A stretch of 64,000 nt of DNA from NCBI RefSeq assembly GCF_026210795.1, contig NC_089448.1, forward strand, positions 3,348,001 through 3,412,000, written 5' to 3'. This DNA comes from Rhizophagus irregularis. Taxonomy: Eukaryota > Glomeromycota > Glomeromycetes > Glomerales > Glomeraceae. Position numbers and translations under genes: made by a program. Each line of letters opens with the position of its first letter. Position 1 is the first letter of the stretch. Shown piece by piece: positions 1 to 12,448 of this stretch. The notes below the pieces were generated by a model, which did no database searches, was not told the DNA's origin, and was given only the letters and a program-made list of their open reading frames with translations.

Positions 1-1463
1 ACGGCGTACATAATAGATTGCATATTTTTAGGATTGGTTTGGCGTTTTTGAATCAAATAGTAATTATTAAAATTATCAGTTATTTTTATATTTTTATTGT
101 TTTTATTAATATTTATTTTTATTTGACAAAAAATTAATAAACGAAATTTTTTTTTTATTATTATTCTTGCAAATAAATCGCATGTATTTAGTAGCATTAA
201 ATTATCTCTTCTAAGTCTTGGCGTTTTAGAAAAAAAATTATCTTATCAATAACTGCTTTCATAGTAGTATTATTACCGTACTGTTTTTATAAGGTTGTTC
301 CAACTTGATGGTTTATTTAACGTCCAGATTTTCTGAAAGTGTGAGGGGGAAGTAAACAAAATAAACAAAATAAACAATAAAATTTGATAATTTTGAAAAA
401 TTCGAGAATTTCAGAAAATCGTAATTTAAATTTAAAGGGGCATTTAAACATATATGTTTATCAAAATTTATAATTGAAGTACATTAAAACAAACAATTAA
501 GTTGATTTTAACTTTGATTTGCGAAGTAGTTAAGGGAAATCATCCTAATTCGAATCGATACTAAATTGAATTAGAACTTAGAATGAGTGACTCGAATCAT
601 GTGCTAATTCACTCCTTGTTGATCAAGCGTGCTAATCGACATTGTGCCAAGTAATATACTTTTGATTAACAATGATGGTCGTTGTTAATTTTTAAGAAAA
701 TTTCTACATTAATAAACTACATATTACTAGTGCTCAACATCATAGTATGCCTTTTCACAAAAATTAAGGCCTAAATTAAACAAGACTACTAACTAAAATT
801 GTTCAGTACTCTCGAAAATAGTCAGAAAAAGAGAGCATTGAATATATATATTATTAATATAATTATTATATCATTATAATCAGCTTACGAATACTAATAA
901 AAGTAGAATAAAAAGTAAAGTAACATATTAAAACACCGCAGTGTGGTTTAGTATAAATATTGAAAATTTATGCGAATGTTTTCGCTATATCACAGTTCCG
1001 TAAATATGCTACATTTACGAAAAACTTGGAATACGGATCAATATTTTATAATGTGACATGGAATTATAGCCATAATAATAAAAATAATTATTAAAGTTAA
1101 TATTGTCTTAATAATGAACAATAATAACCTTGACGGTATACAAGAAGTGGCATAAAATATACTATATTCAAGGAAGTCGAAACTGTTTACGTTTAGTTTG
1201 CATTTGTTATTAAATTATTTGACAAATTTTAATTTTACCGCCATTGTTTTCAATTTTATTTCATTCATATTTCACGCGCGACTGCAATAATTTAGGAAAT
1301 AATTTACAGTTGTTAAACATCTTTCAATAACGCTGGCTGAGTCATTATTGTTTCTTACGAATGTACTTAGCCTTATGAAAGTGATAATTACTAAATGGGT
1401 ATATTTAATAAAAATGTGCGTATTTGTACTTGCGTGCGTCACCGAAAGCACAAGATTTACTAA
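1..1463. other. Gene-free AT-rich spacer
   Basis: No open frame with recognisable sequence is present on either strand. The block is AT-rich with scattered poly-A/T runs and lies downstream of the first exchanger gene. I see no clear repeat or RNA structure. Confidence 0.6.
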
Positions 1464-3045
1464 CTAAGAATTATTGGGGTTATAGAAGAAAGCCAAGCCT
1501 ACAATAATATATGTGGCTAGTAACATAGTACCTTCTAACCAGTTTGATTCGCCATCCTAAAAGGATTACAAATTTTAATTAAAAATGCAAGTAAATATTT
1601 ATTTGAAAATTTTGGTTCATTACTTGTTATTATTACCTGAATGAGATAATTTGTTATCAAAACTGAAATGAATAACGCAATAGTTTCGAAGGTTTTGAAA
1701 AATAACGTCATTTGTTGTCCTATTATCCATCCAAGTATAACGAGTAATGGTGAAACGAAAAGTGCGATTTGCTAAAAGAAAATTTAGCTAAAAATTTATT
1801 TTCGGTATATAATAGAAAAATAAGTAATTCAGAGTAACTTACCATTGAGTTTCCAACGGCATAGTTGATGGCGAGGTTCATCTCATTTTTTAATGTAGTG
1901 GCAGTGACGGTATGCTATATGAGATGAAATCACTAGTAATTAAGAAAAAGCTAAAATTCAACAAAATTCAACAAAATTTGAAGTAATTTTAAAAATTACC
2001 ACAGTAGCATTGGTAGCAATCGGCAATAAAATTAGACTGACAAATATTTTGTTTAACCCAGAATTTTTACCAATTCCTTCAATTGAATCAACTAAATATT
2101 CGGCAGAAAAAATTATAGCAACAGTTACAACAACCAATAACAACAACGATACAATAAGAGTTAATTGTGGTTGTTCATCATCTTCGATTACCCCTTCATC
2201 TTGGTACAAATGCGTATGAGTTTTTGACTAGTAAACAAGAAAGTTACGTTTATACGGTGAGAAGAATATAATGTTGCGCCATAAATTCGTTTTACTCACT
2301 TGAAATAAAAGATAAAGAATATAAATTATTAATAAAACAATTGCTGCTCCACGAGACAAATTTATAAGTTCTTCTTCATGTCGTTTATCATTGCTACTCG
2401 TCTTTATTTTATCAGCAAAAGAAATAAAAGCTGCAGGAATGATTAAACCAATACATGCTAAAGTCATTAAACTTGAACTCGTTTGTGCAGCAGTTTTATT
2501 AAATTCTTGTTTTTTATGAAGAATCCCTCCCGCAACAAAACTCAATCCTAATACTAATAATAAGTTTGAAATAATTGATCCAAGAATAAATGCCTGGACT
2601 ACAGTTATTTTTCCTTCTTTAAGTGCTATTATGGAAACAATTATTTCTACTGCGTTACCGAAGGTAGCATTTAATAAGCCACCAACCGACTGTAAAAAAT
2701 AATAATTATTAGCAAGAGAAATTTTTTAAATTTAATTAATCTATTTGTGACTAATACCTGATCAGCTCTCAGGCAAATATCTTTAATTACAAATACAATT
2801 AATCTGGTCGATGGAATTATCGCCAAAAAATTTAAAATAAAAATCCAAGTGCCGTTCCATTTTAATCCATGAGCTAAATATCCAAGTGGTATAAAAACAA
2901 ATAACAAATATAGTAAGTTTATCCATGAATCACTAAGTACAGTTTTAAGGGTCTTATTTGTAGTTGATTGAAGTGGAACACCTAAAATTGGCGTATCTGA
3001 ACTAGTTGAACTAATTGACGACTGCGATAAACTCTCTAATGACAT
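1464..3045 (-). CDS. CAX/VCX1-type Ca2+/H+ exchanger, array copy 1, altered second ion-binding motif
   Basis: A six-exon gene that I assembled by hand: 2758-3045, 2300-2689, 2000-2227, 1843-1914, 1637-1771 and 1464-1556, read on the minus strand. Every junction is GT-AG and phase 0, and the product is 401 aa, close to the usual ~410 aa for fungal vacuolar exchangers. These carry Ca2+ into the vacuole against H+ through two inverted alpha repeats. Repeat 1 is normal ([17 protein letters not shown]). In repeat 2, where the family has GNAAE, this copy reads TNATV, so the essential acidic residue is missing. The conserved EDISLRVGQ at the end of exon 1 has drifted to KDICLRADQ. The start at 3045 (MSLESL) matches the N-termini of the sister copies; an upstream ATG at 3087 is in frame. 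Transport activity is doubtful; it may be an inactive or altered paralogue. Confidence 0.85.
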
Positions 3046-4530
3046 AATTCCAAGATATGATAATTTAGTAGTATAAACTTTTTGCAAAGGCGACGTTACG
3101 GCAAAATAACAGCAATCTTAAGAACAAAAATAATTAATTGCGCTAGAAAAAAAAAGCTTAAAATTTAATATGAAATGCATTTTTTTTTTCCTAAGAAAAA
3201 ATAGTACACACATATACATTATATGCAAGTTACTTGTGAAAATATTCTCTCTCAGAATTCTTTTACTGTTAGCCCATTACATAAATAAAACCTGTTTTAA
3301 GCATAATAAATCAACAATGAAGCGATGAAACAATGATTCTTAATTTATCCATTTAAGGTAAAAATGCATAAAAAGTAATAATCAATGAAATTAGTTTTTT
3401 TCGTCTGTACCCCAACACAATCTGTTGAAAATTCCCGGTAATAATTACTATTTTAAGTTTATTATTTTTTTGTATAATCTACAAATGATTTACTCTTTTT
3501 TTAACCGGAATCAATAAATAAATATGCATTCTATAAAAATATTTCTCAAAAGAAGATTCCGATTATACGTAAGTTTTTGTATGCAATAATCGTAAATAGA
3601 ATAGCAGTTTTTTGTGACAAATAAGAAAATTTAAACTAATGACATAATATATGACATAATATTTATTATACTTTTATCTAATATTAAATACTTGTTAATT
3701 CGCAAACAATAATAAATTATTAGGTTTATTTTAGTTATTCTTATAATAATTCACCAAAACATCTCTTTCGAACAAACTTGACCATTATCCGAAGTTGAAT
3801 TTGGACTTGGTTAAAAATTAACCGGTTAAATTTATTCTTAGTTTCGGCCAGGATTAAGTTTAACGAAGGATTCTTAAGTGGGTGATATTTCTGCCGGTGA
3901 AGAATTATTGAATCATAAATTTCATCATTTTTTCAGTTCTTATTTTTTTTAACGTAAATTTAAAAAAAAATTATTGACCGTTTCGCTGACGATCATTTGA
4001 TTAAGTATTTCACTGACGAAACTACTTCCCAGATACTCGGCATCAAAATAAAGATACGCCCTTTTAATTAATGGCCTAAAATCCAAGGACAAAAATGCCA
4101 AAAACCGACCCATACGAACAAATCGCAAGCCTCCAGTCCGACTATCCTTTTTATTTTACGTATCCATTTTGAACATCTAACACTTATAACCATACTGTTA
4201 TAGCCAGTTCTTTAGCGTTTACAAACGTAAACAAATGGAAAATGGTAAGCAGAAGGTATTTAGGTAGGCGGGTATAATCAATAAATAAACTATATGTATA
4301 AACACTTAATAAACAATCCAATCAGACGTGTAGTATAGCACTGTACGCCGGCATATACTCCCAACACGAATAAAGGATAACAAATTTATATTTCATTAAA
4401 ATTCAAACAACAGTTTATTAATTAATATAATCATTAGAACCATTTTTATTAAGAAAACTCTTCTACTGAACTTCAATTTAACTACAGGTCTAATTACAGG
4501 TCTATATATATGTAAAAATACTAGACTAAA
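3046..4530. other. Spacer between CAX copies 1 and 2, first part
   Basis: No gene is seen. Near 3813-3860 there are scraps that resemble repeats found elsewhere in the window: AACCGGTTAAAT, related to the hAT-type element at 18 kb, and TTTCGGCCAGGATTA, related to the GGCC(A/G)GAATTAT motif. Confidence 0.5.
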
Positions 4531-4535
4531 AATAT

Positions 4536-4655
4536 CTAACATATTGCATATATTGAATATATTAAATAAATTAAACATATTTGATATGTTGCATATATTT
4601 GATATGTTGAATATATTTGATATGTTACATATATGCAACATATGCAACATTTCGA
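4536..4655. repeat. AT-rich minisatellite (TATTTGATATGTTG units)
   Basis: Degenerate tandem units of about 16-20 bp, such as ATATATTTGATATGTTG, repeat five to six times. Both strands are open through it and translate as runs of NISNI or FDMLHI. That comes from the repeat, not from a gene. Confidence 0.75.
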
Positions 4656-4948
4656 ACATTGATCGTCACCTCGTGATTAGGCCCAAATTTTGGTCACGTG
4701 ATCGATCGTTCGCTACAATACCAAGATAATAAGATTGTAAAAAGTATTAAATGATTTTTTTTAATGTGATTATCATGATGATATACAGTAATTTAGTTGC
4801 GTAAAGTTCAATTTGTCTTTAAAAACGTCAATAAAAAAAGCAAAATAAACAAGCTGTTAATAATATAAAGAGTAAGTTAGATAATGATGAAGACATTTCA
4901 GGTTATAATTTGGAGGTACCTATGCAAAAGAAAATATCCACACGACTT

Positions 4949-5251
4949 AATGTTTCGGGCGAAACTGTTTTGCAATTGGCGAAACGTTTCGCCAATTTAA
5001 GTTTCGGTTGGCCATTCCGAAACTCCTAACCTTGGCGAAATTTCCGAAACTTGGGTAAACTAAAATTGTCACGTGCATGATACTAAATTTATGTGATTTT
5101 CACCAAGTTACGGAAGTAACGGAAGTTTGGGCAAGTTTCGCCCAGTTTCGGAAATTTCGCAAGTTTCGGATTTTGCATCAGTGGCGAAACTAGTTTCGTC
5201 AGGTTTCGGAAGTTTCACCAAGGATTTAATTTCGGTTTCGCCCGAAACACT
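4949..5251. mobile_element. GTTTCG-rich inverted-repeat element (MITE-like)
   Basis: The element starts with AATGTTTCGGGCGAAAC and ends with GTTTCGCCCGAAACACT, terminal inverted repeats matching at 15 of 17 positions. The interior is a dense array of GTTTCG, CGAAAC and GTTTCGCC words in both orientations, far richer in CpG than the surroundings. It has no coding capacity. I could not define a target duplication. Confidence 0.65.
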
Positions 5252-5797
5252 AATTGAAACTGTTGAACAACACTCAAATAACTAATTCAAAAGATTAAGA
5301 CAAGAACAAAATCAAAAAGTTCGCTGATGATTACAAGATAAAGGTATGGAAGAAAAAGTAACTTCAAATCTGACCATTCAAGTATAAGCTTCAAATCATT
5401 CAAATGGTCAAAGGGATTAAACATAGTCCCAAGAAAAAGGAGACGGTAATAATTGATGAAGTGAAAGAAGATAACGATATGACTTGGCGACCGTGTATAA
5501 ATTATAGAACAATTTATCATTTATGTCAGTATTCTTAACGTCGTGTTGATAGATCGATTCTTTTCTTTTGGAAGTATGGTGTTATTTAAATATATCTTTA
5601 ATATTTATTTTATATACATGTTTAATAAAGATTAACAAACTTTACATCGTGTACATTGTGGAAATATTTCCATGCTGCGGTGACCAATAGGGATTAATTC
5701 TACTAATACGAATTTCAATATTGGTATCTCAAAAAATATCGGTCATTAAATTCCCGCATATTTCAAATCGACTATTTAATTTATACTTTAATTTTTA
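5252..5797. other. Short spacer before CAX copy 2
   Basis: AT-rich, with no recognisable gene. A 77-codon minus-strand frame at 5287-5520 is hydrophobic but has no gene-like features. Confidence 0.5.
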
Positions 5798-7372
5798 TCA
5801 ATTGGGATAAAAGTAGGTAGCTAAAGCTATAATAACGTACGTAGCTAAAAATATAGCACCTTTTAGCCAATGTGTTTCTCCACCCTAAAAAAATATAATA
5901 GTTAATTTTACAATTTTAACTGAAAAGATAAATAATAGCATATTATGATACCTGAATAAGATAATATGTCATCATAACTGAAGCGAATAAAATAATAGTT
6001 TCGAATGTATGGAAAAACAATGTCATTTGTTGTCCTATTATCCATCCAAGTATAACGAGTAATGGTGAAACGAAAAGTGCGATTTGCTAAAATTTTTAAA
6101 AGCAAAATTAAAAAAAATTTATTTAAATAATTATAAAGTAAGATTATGTGCAATCCTGATTTACTTACCATCGAACTGCCGACAGCACTATGAATAGCAT
6201 AATGCAGATCCATTTTATTTTTCATTGGAGAAGTTAAGGTACCTACAATCTATACAAATTAATAATTAATTGGTAATTTTAAAAAAAAGATTTAACTCCC
6301 GAAAATTTAAAGAAATTAGATATTTACTTCGGAAATTTTTTTAATATTGGGAATTAAAATCAAACCGACAAAGGTTTTATTTAATTCATGAGATTCAACA
6401 ATTCCTTCGATCGAATCAGCTAAGTAGTCAGCAGAAAAAGAAACGGAAACAGTTACAACAGCCAATAACAACAACGATACAATAAGAGTTAATTGAGGTT
6501 GTTCATCATTTTCATTTTCCTCCTCAGCTTGGTAGAAATGTGTATGAGTTTTCAACTAATAAACCAAGAAAGTTATATTTTATACGATGAGAAGAATTAA
6601 AATACTGTATCATAAGTTTTATTGTACTCACGTGAAATAGAAGATAAAGAATATAAGTTATCAACAAAATAATTGCCGTTCCATGGGATAGATTTAAAAT
6701 TTCTTTATATTTTTCATCATCATTGCTAATGATGTCTGAATTCTCAACAGAAGAAACAAAGGAAATAAAAGCCGCGGGAATAATTAAACTAATGCATGCT
6801 AAAGACATTGAACTTAAAGCTGTTTGTGCAGCAGTCACATTAAAACTTTGTCCTCTATGATAAATTTCTCCCGCAATAAACCGCATTCCTAACACTAATA
6901 ATAAATTCGAAATAATTGATCCAAGAATTGAAGCTTGAACTATACGTATTTGTCCTTCTTTAAGTGCTACTATGAAAACAATTGATTCAATTGTATTACT
7001 GAAAGTAGTGTTTAACAAACAACCAGTTACCTGCAAAAAAAGTGAGTGTTTAATGTTAAATATTACAGATTTTGCTTAAACATCCTTGATAAATACCCGA
7101 CCGACTCTTAAGCTAACACTTTCGGCTGCAAATTCAAATAATATGGCCAATGGTATTATAGCCAGAAAATTTAGAACGAAAACCCAAGTGGTATTCCATT
7201 TTAATTCAAAGGCTATATATCCAAGCGGTACAAAAATTAACAATACATTTATCCATGAAGTAGTAAATATAACCTTAAGGGATTTACATAAAGTTGGTGA
7301 AGGTGGTGAATAATACAAAACTGGTGAACTTGGAGGAGTCGGAATTGATACTATCAATGGTTGTGATGACAT
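5798..7372 (-). CDS. CAX/VCX1-type Ca2+/H+ exchanger, array copy 2, divergent alpha motifs
   Basis: The exons, minus strand, are 7097-7372, 6632-7030, 6328-6555, 6169-6249, 5952-6086 and 5798-5884. All junctions are GT-AG and phase 0, and the product is 401 aa. Exons 3 and 5 have exactly the same lengths (228 and 135 nt) as in copy 1. The start MSSQPLIVS is followed by a proline-rich N-terminus and the first membrane segment ([16 protein letters not shown]). Both ion-binding motifs have diverged: repeat 1 reads SNTIE instead of GNAVE, and repeat 2 reads IKKISE instead of GNAAE. Both keep the glutamate but lose the small residues and, in repeat 2, the asparagine. It is expected in the vacuolar membrane, but substrate choice or rate may differ from a standard exchanger. 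Confidence 0.85.
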
Positions 7373-7813
7373 ATTCCAAGAGAAGAAAAAAGATTAAAAT
7401 ATTTTATTTCCTCCTTTCTTTTTTAAATAAGAATAAGATATATTGTAATTTTCTTCTTACTAATACACGCATGTAGCAAATGATAATCGATTTCATCTTT
7501 TTTTTTTCTATTGTGATTTGTGATTGAACAATAACACAAAAATAAATAGTTTCACAAGCGCGATAAAAAAATACTTTCAAATGAAATATATTTTTAAATT
7601 TAAGCCACTTTGGTAATACAAGAACTTTAAGCTAATTATGAAATGTACCACATCAGTCAATGCATGATACCGCATATATGGACTTATAATAACAAATAGA
7701 GTATTGGTGCTAGCACCCTTCAAAAAAGAATATTATAGAACAATTTCACATTTTCCGAAATTTCTGAGACGACTAACGATTTTTTCTCATTTCGGTAGAA
7801 ACCAAGAACCCAA
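7373..7813. other. Upstream spacer of CAX copy 2
   Basis: The likely promoter side of copy 2. AT-rich; no identifiable motif beyond a partial palindrome around TTTCCGAAATTTC...CATTTCGG at 7750-7796. Confidence 0.4.
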
Positions 7814-8985
7814 TTATTGCCGTTTTCGAAATTACTGACAAATTCCGATTTGCGAGGTTTGATATATGATTTTTCGTATAACAAAAGCGAATCACATTTT
7901 TACGCGAATTTTTAATATTTTCATGTCAAATTTTTTTTGTGAATAATCAAATTCAAGATAAAATGTGTATCAACGCAAAATTTCAGCATATATTTAATAT
8001 AAAAATTTTGGACTTTTACTATGCAGATATCATTTATTATAGTCATTTAATTATATATAAAAATAAAGTGAATCACATTTCTGCATAAATTTTTAATATT
8101 TTTGTGTCAAATTTTTTTTTGTGAATCATCAAATTCAAGTCAAAATGTGTATTAATGCAAAATTTCAGTATACATTTCTTATAAAAATTTTGGACTTTTA
8201 TTATGCAGATATCATTTATTATAGTTATTTATATATAAAAATAAAGTGAATCACATTTCTGCATGAATTTTTAATATTTTCATGTCAAATATTTTTTGTG
8301 AATCATCAAATTCAAGTCAAAATGAGTATCAGTGCAAAATTTCAGCATATATTTCATATAAAAATTTTGGACTTTTATTATGTTAATATTATTTATTGCA
8401 ATTATTTACATATAAAATAGTGACATAGAAAAGTCCAAATTTTAAATGAAATATATATTGAAATTTTGCCTTGATATACATAATGTCTTGAATTTGATGA
8501 TTCAAAAAAAATTTTAATATAAATATATTAAAAATTGATGTAGAAATGTGATTCACTTTATTTTTATATATAAATAACTGTAATTAATGATATCTGCATA
8601 ATAAAAGTCCAAAATTTTTATAAGAAATGTATACTGAAATTTTGCGTTAATACACATTTTGACTTGAATTTGATGATTCACAAAAAAAAATTTAACACAA
8701 AAATATTAAAAATTTATGCAGAAATGTGATTCACTTTATTTTTATATATAAATGACTATAATAAATGATATCTGCATAGTAAAAGTCCAAAATTTTTTTA
8801 TATTAAATATATGCTGAAATTTTGCGTCAATACACATTTTATCTTGAATTTGATAATTCACAAAATAATTTGACACAAAAATATTAAAAATTTATGCAGA
8901 AATGTGATTCACTTTTGTTATACGAAAAATCATGTATCAAACCTCGCAAATCGGAATTTGTCAGTAATTTTGAAAACGGCAATAA
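7814..8985. mobile_element. 1.17-kb foldback-like element with tandem-repeat arms
   Basis: The left end begins TTATTGCCGTTTTCGAAATT and the right end is its reverse complement with one mismatch over about 50 bp (8935-8985). Inside each arm are three tandem units of about 178-181 bp. The word GAATCACATTT recurs at 7889, 8070 and 8248 in the left arm, and GATTCACTTT at about 8550, 8728 and 8906 in the right arm. The arms meet in a short loop near 8370-8430. Terminal inverted repeats made of tandem units are the hallmark of Foldback/Galileo-type DNA elements; assignment to that class is inference. There is no coding region, and I saw no clear target duplication. Confidence 0.8.
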
Positions 8986-10139
8986 GTGACTATATGGAGG
9001 TTAGCTATTTTTGTTCTATATTACTACGTAGTCTTTGATATATATATTGAATTTGGATTGAATGAACGCATTTAACGACAGGTTAATAGGCAAGGATTTT
9101 GATTGACTGAAGCAAATTTTAATTTCTAGACTTGCTTATGAATCCTAGAAGTTTTTTACTGAGAAAAGACCAAATTTTATTAATTTTTATAATCATCTTA
9201 AAGTTATATCCGACGTACTGATGTTGTGTAATAATATGCAGGTGTTGTTCGAGCTCCTCTAAAAGTTGTTAACTTTCAACTTTTATTAACGTATCATAAC
9301 GTATTTACTTTATCTGCATTGCCATACTAGTAAAATCGTGTAAATAACATTGAGAAAAACAAATTTAATAACTTTCTCTATGTAATAATATATTGACAGT
9401 GATAGCAATAAAATCAATTATCATTATTTATATTAAAGTGAATAATAGATGAGATTGCGCATAATTTTATTATTATAAGATCTGATATTATATTTATTTA
9501 TCATCATATTTAGATGGGTGACTGATATTTTTTTATAATGTATGGATTATTAAATTTTATAGATTTCATCGCTTTTTCGGTAAACAACTAAACATGTCTC
9601 ATTTGAAAATTATAATTTTTCGTTCATCAAATAATTCACAGACTATTGACGGTTATTTCACCGACAGTAATACGTATATTTTAATTATATTGACATCACT
9701 AAATTATCAGGCAGTCCGATGACTATCACTGATCAAAATTGTAAATTTTACGTTAAGATTTTTACGTAAAATCATTATTGAAAATATGAAGTGGAAATAT
9801 CCATGTATGGAATCGGGAAGAAAATAATTCGTTGGGGGTTTTGATTGTCTTTATTATTGGATCAGATCGCCGATTGAGTCTATCTTTTATATTTATCACA
9901 AACTTATTTATTTAATAAACATTCTTTTTTTTCATAAGTAATGTATTTTTTATTATTAAAAAAACAATTTGATGGCAAATCTGAATATAAATGTAAAATC
10001 AGTGATATGATATTTAGGTTGTAACTAATTACTCATACCAGCCATATGATGCGAATGACGTGTATCGCATAATCTTGATGTAGTTTTTGTCATGAGTGTA
10101 TAATTTAAATAATATAAATATGTCAGTTTTCTTTATCAT
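8986..10139. other. AT-rich spacer
   Basis: No gene is seen. TTATTTCACCGACAGTAATACG near 9654 resembles the ATTTCACCGACA repeat at 12.4 kb and 39.4 kb. Confidence 0.45.
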
Positions 10140-10588
10140 TTTTTTCTTTGTCTTCTTATTTTTAGGTCTTCTTTATATTCTTCTCTTAGGTCTGTTTTCT
10201 CTATGTTTAGGTCTTCTCTTTATTCCTAGGTCCCTTTTCTTTACGTCTTCCTTTAGGCATGTGTAGGTTTATTTGTGTGTGGGTGGTGGGTATGTTTGTG
10301 TATTTCCTTGCTCTTTCCCTTCCCCTCTCGCTTTTCTCTTTCCCTTCATTTTCCCTTTCATTTTCCCTTTCCCTTTCATTCTCCCTTACCCTTTCCCTTT
10401 CGCTCGTTCTTCCTTCCCTTTCGTTTTCCCTTTACCTTCCGGTTTTCCCTTTACCTTTCGTTCTCCCTTCCCTTTTCCCTTTCGTTTTCTCTTCCCTTTC
10501 GTTATCATTTCCCTTTCAGTTTCTCTTTACCTTTCGTTTTCCCTTTCCCCTACCGTTTTCTCTTTCCTTTTCGCTTTCCTCTTTCCCC
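10140..10588. repeat. Pyrimidine tract with TTAGGTCTTC lead-in
   Basis: From 10140 to 10255 a degenerate repeat of TTTAGGTCTTCT occurs four to five times. From about 10304 to 10588 the + strand is almost pure C/T, built from CCCTTT, CCCTTTC and TTTTCCC words. All three forward frames stay open across it because pyrimidine-only codons contain no stop; the F/S/P/L-only translations are therefore not proteins. Long mirror-like homopurine-homopyrimidine tracts can form triplex DNA; that is family knowledge, not shown here. Confidence 0.85.
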
Positions 10589-12440
10589 GATTAATGTTGC
10601 TTGCACCTCAACGTGTTGATCAGGTGACAACAAGTTTTTTAAAAGACTTGGCTAAGTCAGCAACAAATAGTAATTACATATTATATAGGTCATAAATCGA
10701 TTTGTTCACTTTATTAATTTATAATTGATTTCATATAAATATAACTAAATAAATAATTTGATATATCTAATTTTAAGACTATTTGATTTTGAATAATAAT
10801 AATGCAAAATTTTTCCATAATAACATTCTTAGGACTAATACGTTGAAGAAATTTTAACATTCAAATTTAAATCAAATTTCTTTTTTTTGTAACACTGATA
10901 ATTTGCTATCTTTCGTAATTAATAATAAAAAAAAAAGGTAAATAAATTAGCGGTTACCATTTCCTAGTTATAAGTTTAAATATTGCAGATGATTAAATCA
11001 CGGAAAAAAAGTATTTAGGCCATTAAATCAATAAATACTGTATATTAAATAAATCGCGGAAGTGTATAGATACTGACAGTTTATGAACGTACATAATAAT
11101 GTAACGTCCGCTAGCGGTCCATATAATAAGAGATTGTGATGAATTACGTAAATAAAATTATATATTGCACCTATTACACCGAACCGACAATCATTTCATC
11201 GACATGGTTATTTTGCAAATATTTTCAAAAAAAAAATATTTATTCATTCAGTTGTATTTATTGATATTTATATCGTGACAAACAGCAAATGTGTATACAA
11301 ATGCTAAAATATAGAAAAATGTATAATACGAATAGCATATAAAACTAATATATTATACTTCAAAATTAACTACTAAAAATGAAAGATTGTGATCAAATTC
11401 CTCATGAGTTCTCTATTTTTACGATCATTATAAACTGTCTCCTTTGAAGGTTGAATTGCAAAATTTATGTAATTAATACGAAATTTCAAATTAAAAATTT
11501 ATCTATTTATTTATTTTTTTTTAGTAATAGTAATTAGGTTTAGTGTTACTATCATACTGACTTCTGTTGGTTAATAAATTTTAAAAAGAATATTAAAAAT
11601 CTACAATCTTTAACCAGAATACCAGATCACCCTACTGACCCTAGTAAAGAAAAAAGTTCTCCATCGGGAAAGTCATGATAATAACATGAAAGACGACAAA
11701 AAATTCAATGAACAAGTCAATCACGGACAAAAAATTCACTGAACAAGTCAATCATCACTGCTAAATTTTTTTTTAAAAATATTTTTGCTGAACTTCTTAG
11801 ATAGACACCCGCGTGGGTTGATCTGGATCAAATTTTCACCATATATTTTACGAGATATTAATGGGTTTGTTTACTTGTCTAATAGGTCTGTTCATTTCTG
11901 ATCGTTCGAATTTATTAGTTGATAAAGATGAAAAAGATTTTTTTTTTTAGAAATTTAGCGAGCAAAGTAATAGTTTGATCTCGTGCGACATTAATAAGAC
12001 TACATCACAACTAGTTTTCACGTGACATTAATTATTTTTCTCGTTCGCTCAATTAAAACACAATATCGTATATTCTATGGACAAAAAAAAGATACATATT
12101 TTATATATACATATAAAGTACTATGTATTAAAGCTTTTTGTAGTTTATCGTTTTTAGATATTGAATTTCATCAATTAGTGGTGGGTCACCAGGTTTCTTG
12201 GTTTAGGTATTTGAATATGTGAATGTCAAAAGGTGACAAAATTATATATTCTTACGTATAAATAATTTTTGAATTTTGTGCTAAAGTCATCTCGCTTAAT
12301 TAACCGACAAAAAAATAACGTTAATTAGCGTGACTGCTGACTTTATTGCACGATCGTTTCAACAGTGTTCAGATACTTAAAATCTTTTCATCCTTCGATC
12401 GAATAGATGGATTAGTTCGAGCCACTTTCGTAATGAATAG
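10589..12440. other. AT-rich spacer
   Basis: No gene is recognised. Small features are a palindromic TAACGTCCGCTAGCGG at about 11101 and another ACCGACAATCATTTCATCGACA repeat scrap at about 11182-11205. Confidence 0.45.
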
Positions 12441-12448
12441 AGGCCCCA

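Noticed and set aside
3046-3087. Upstream ATG for CAX copy 1 (start at 3087)
   Set aside because: In frame but not matched by the other copies; the later start aligns with their N-termini.
4396-4729. Open frames on both strands (NISNI / FDMLHI repeats)
   Set aside because: Produced by the AT-rich minisatellite.
10259-10695. Three overlapping forward frames of 111-140 codons
   Set aside because: They exist only because a C/T-only strand cannot contain stop codons; translations are F/S/P/L repeats.
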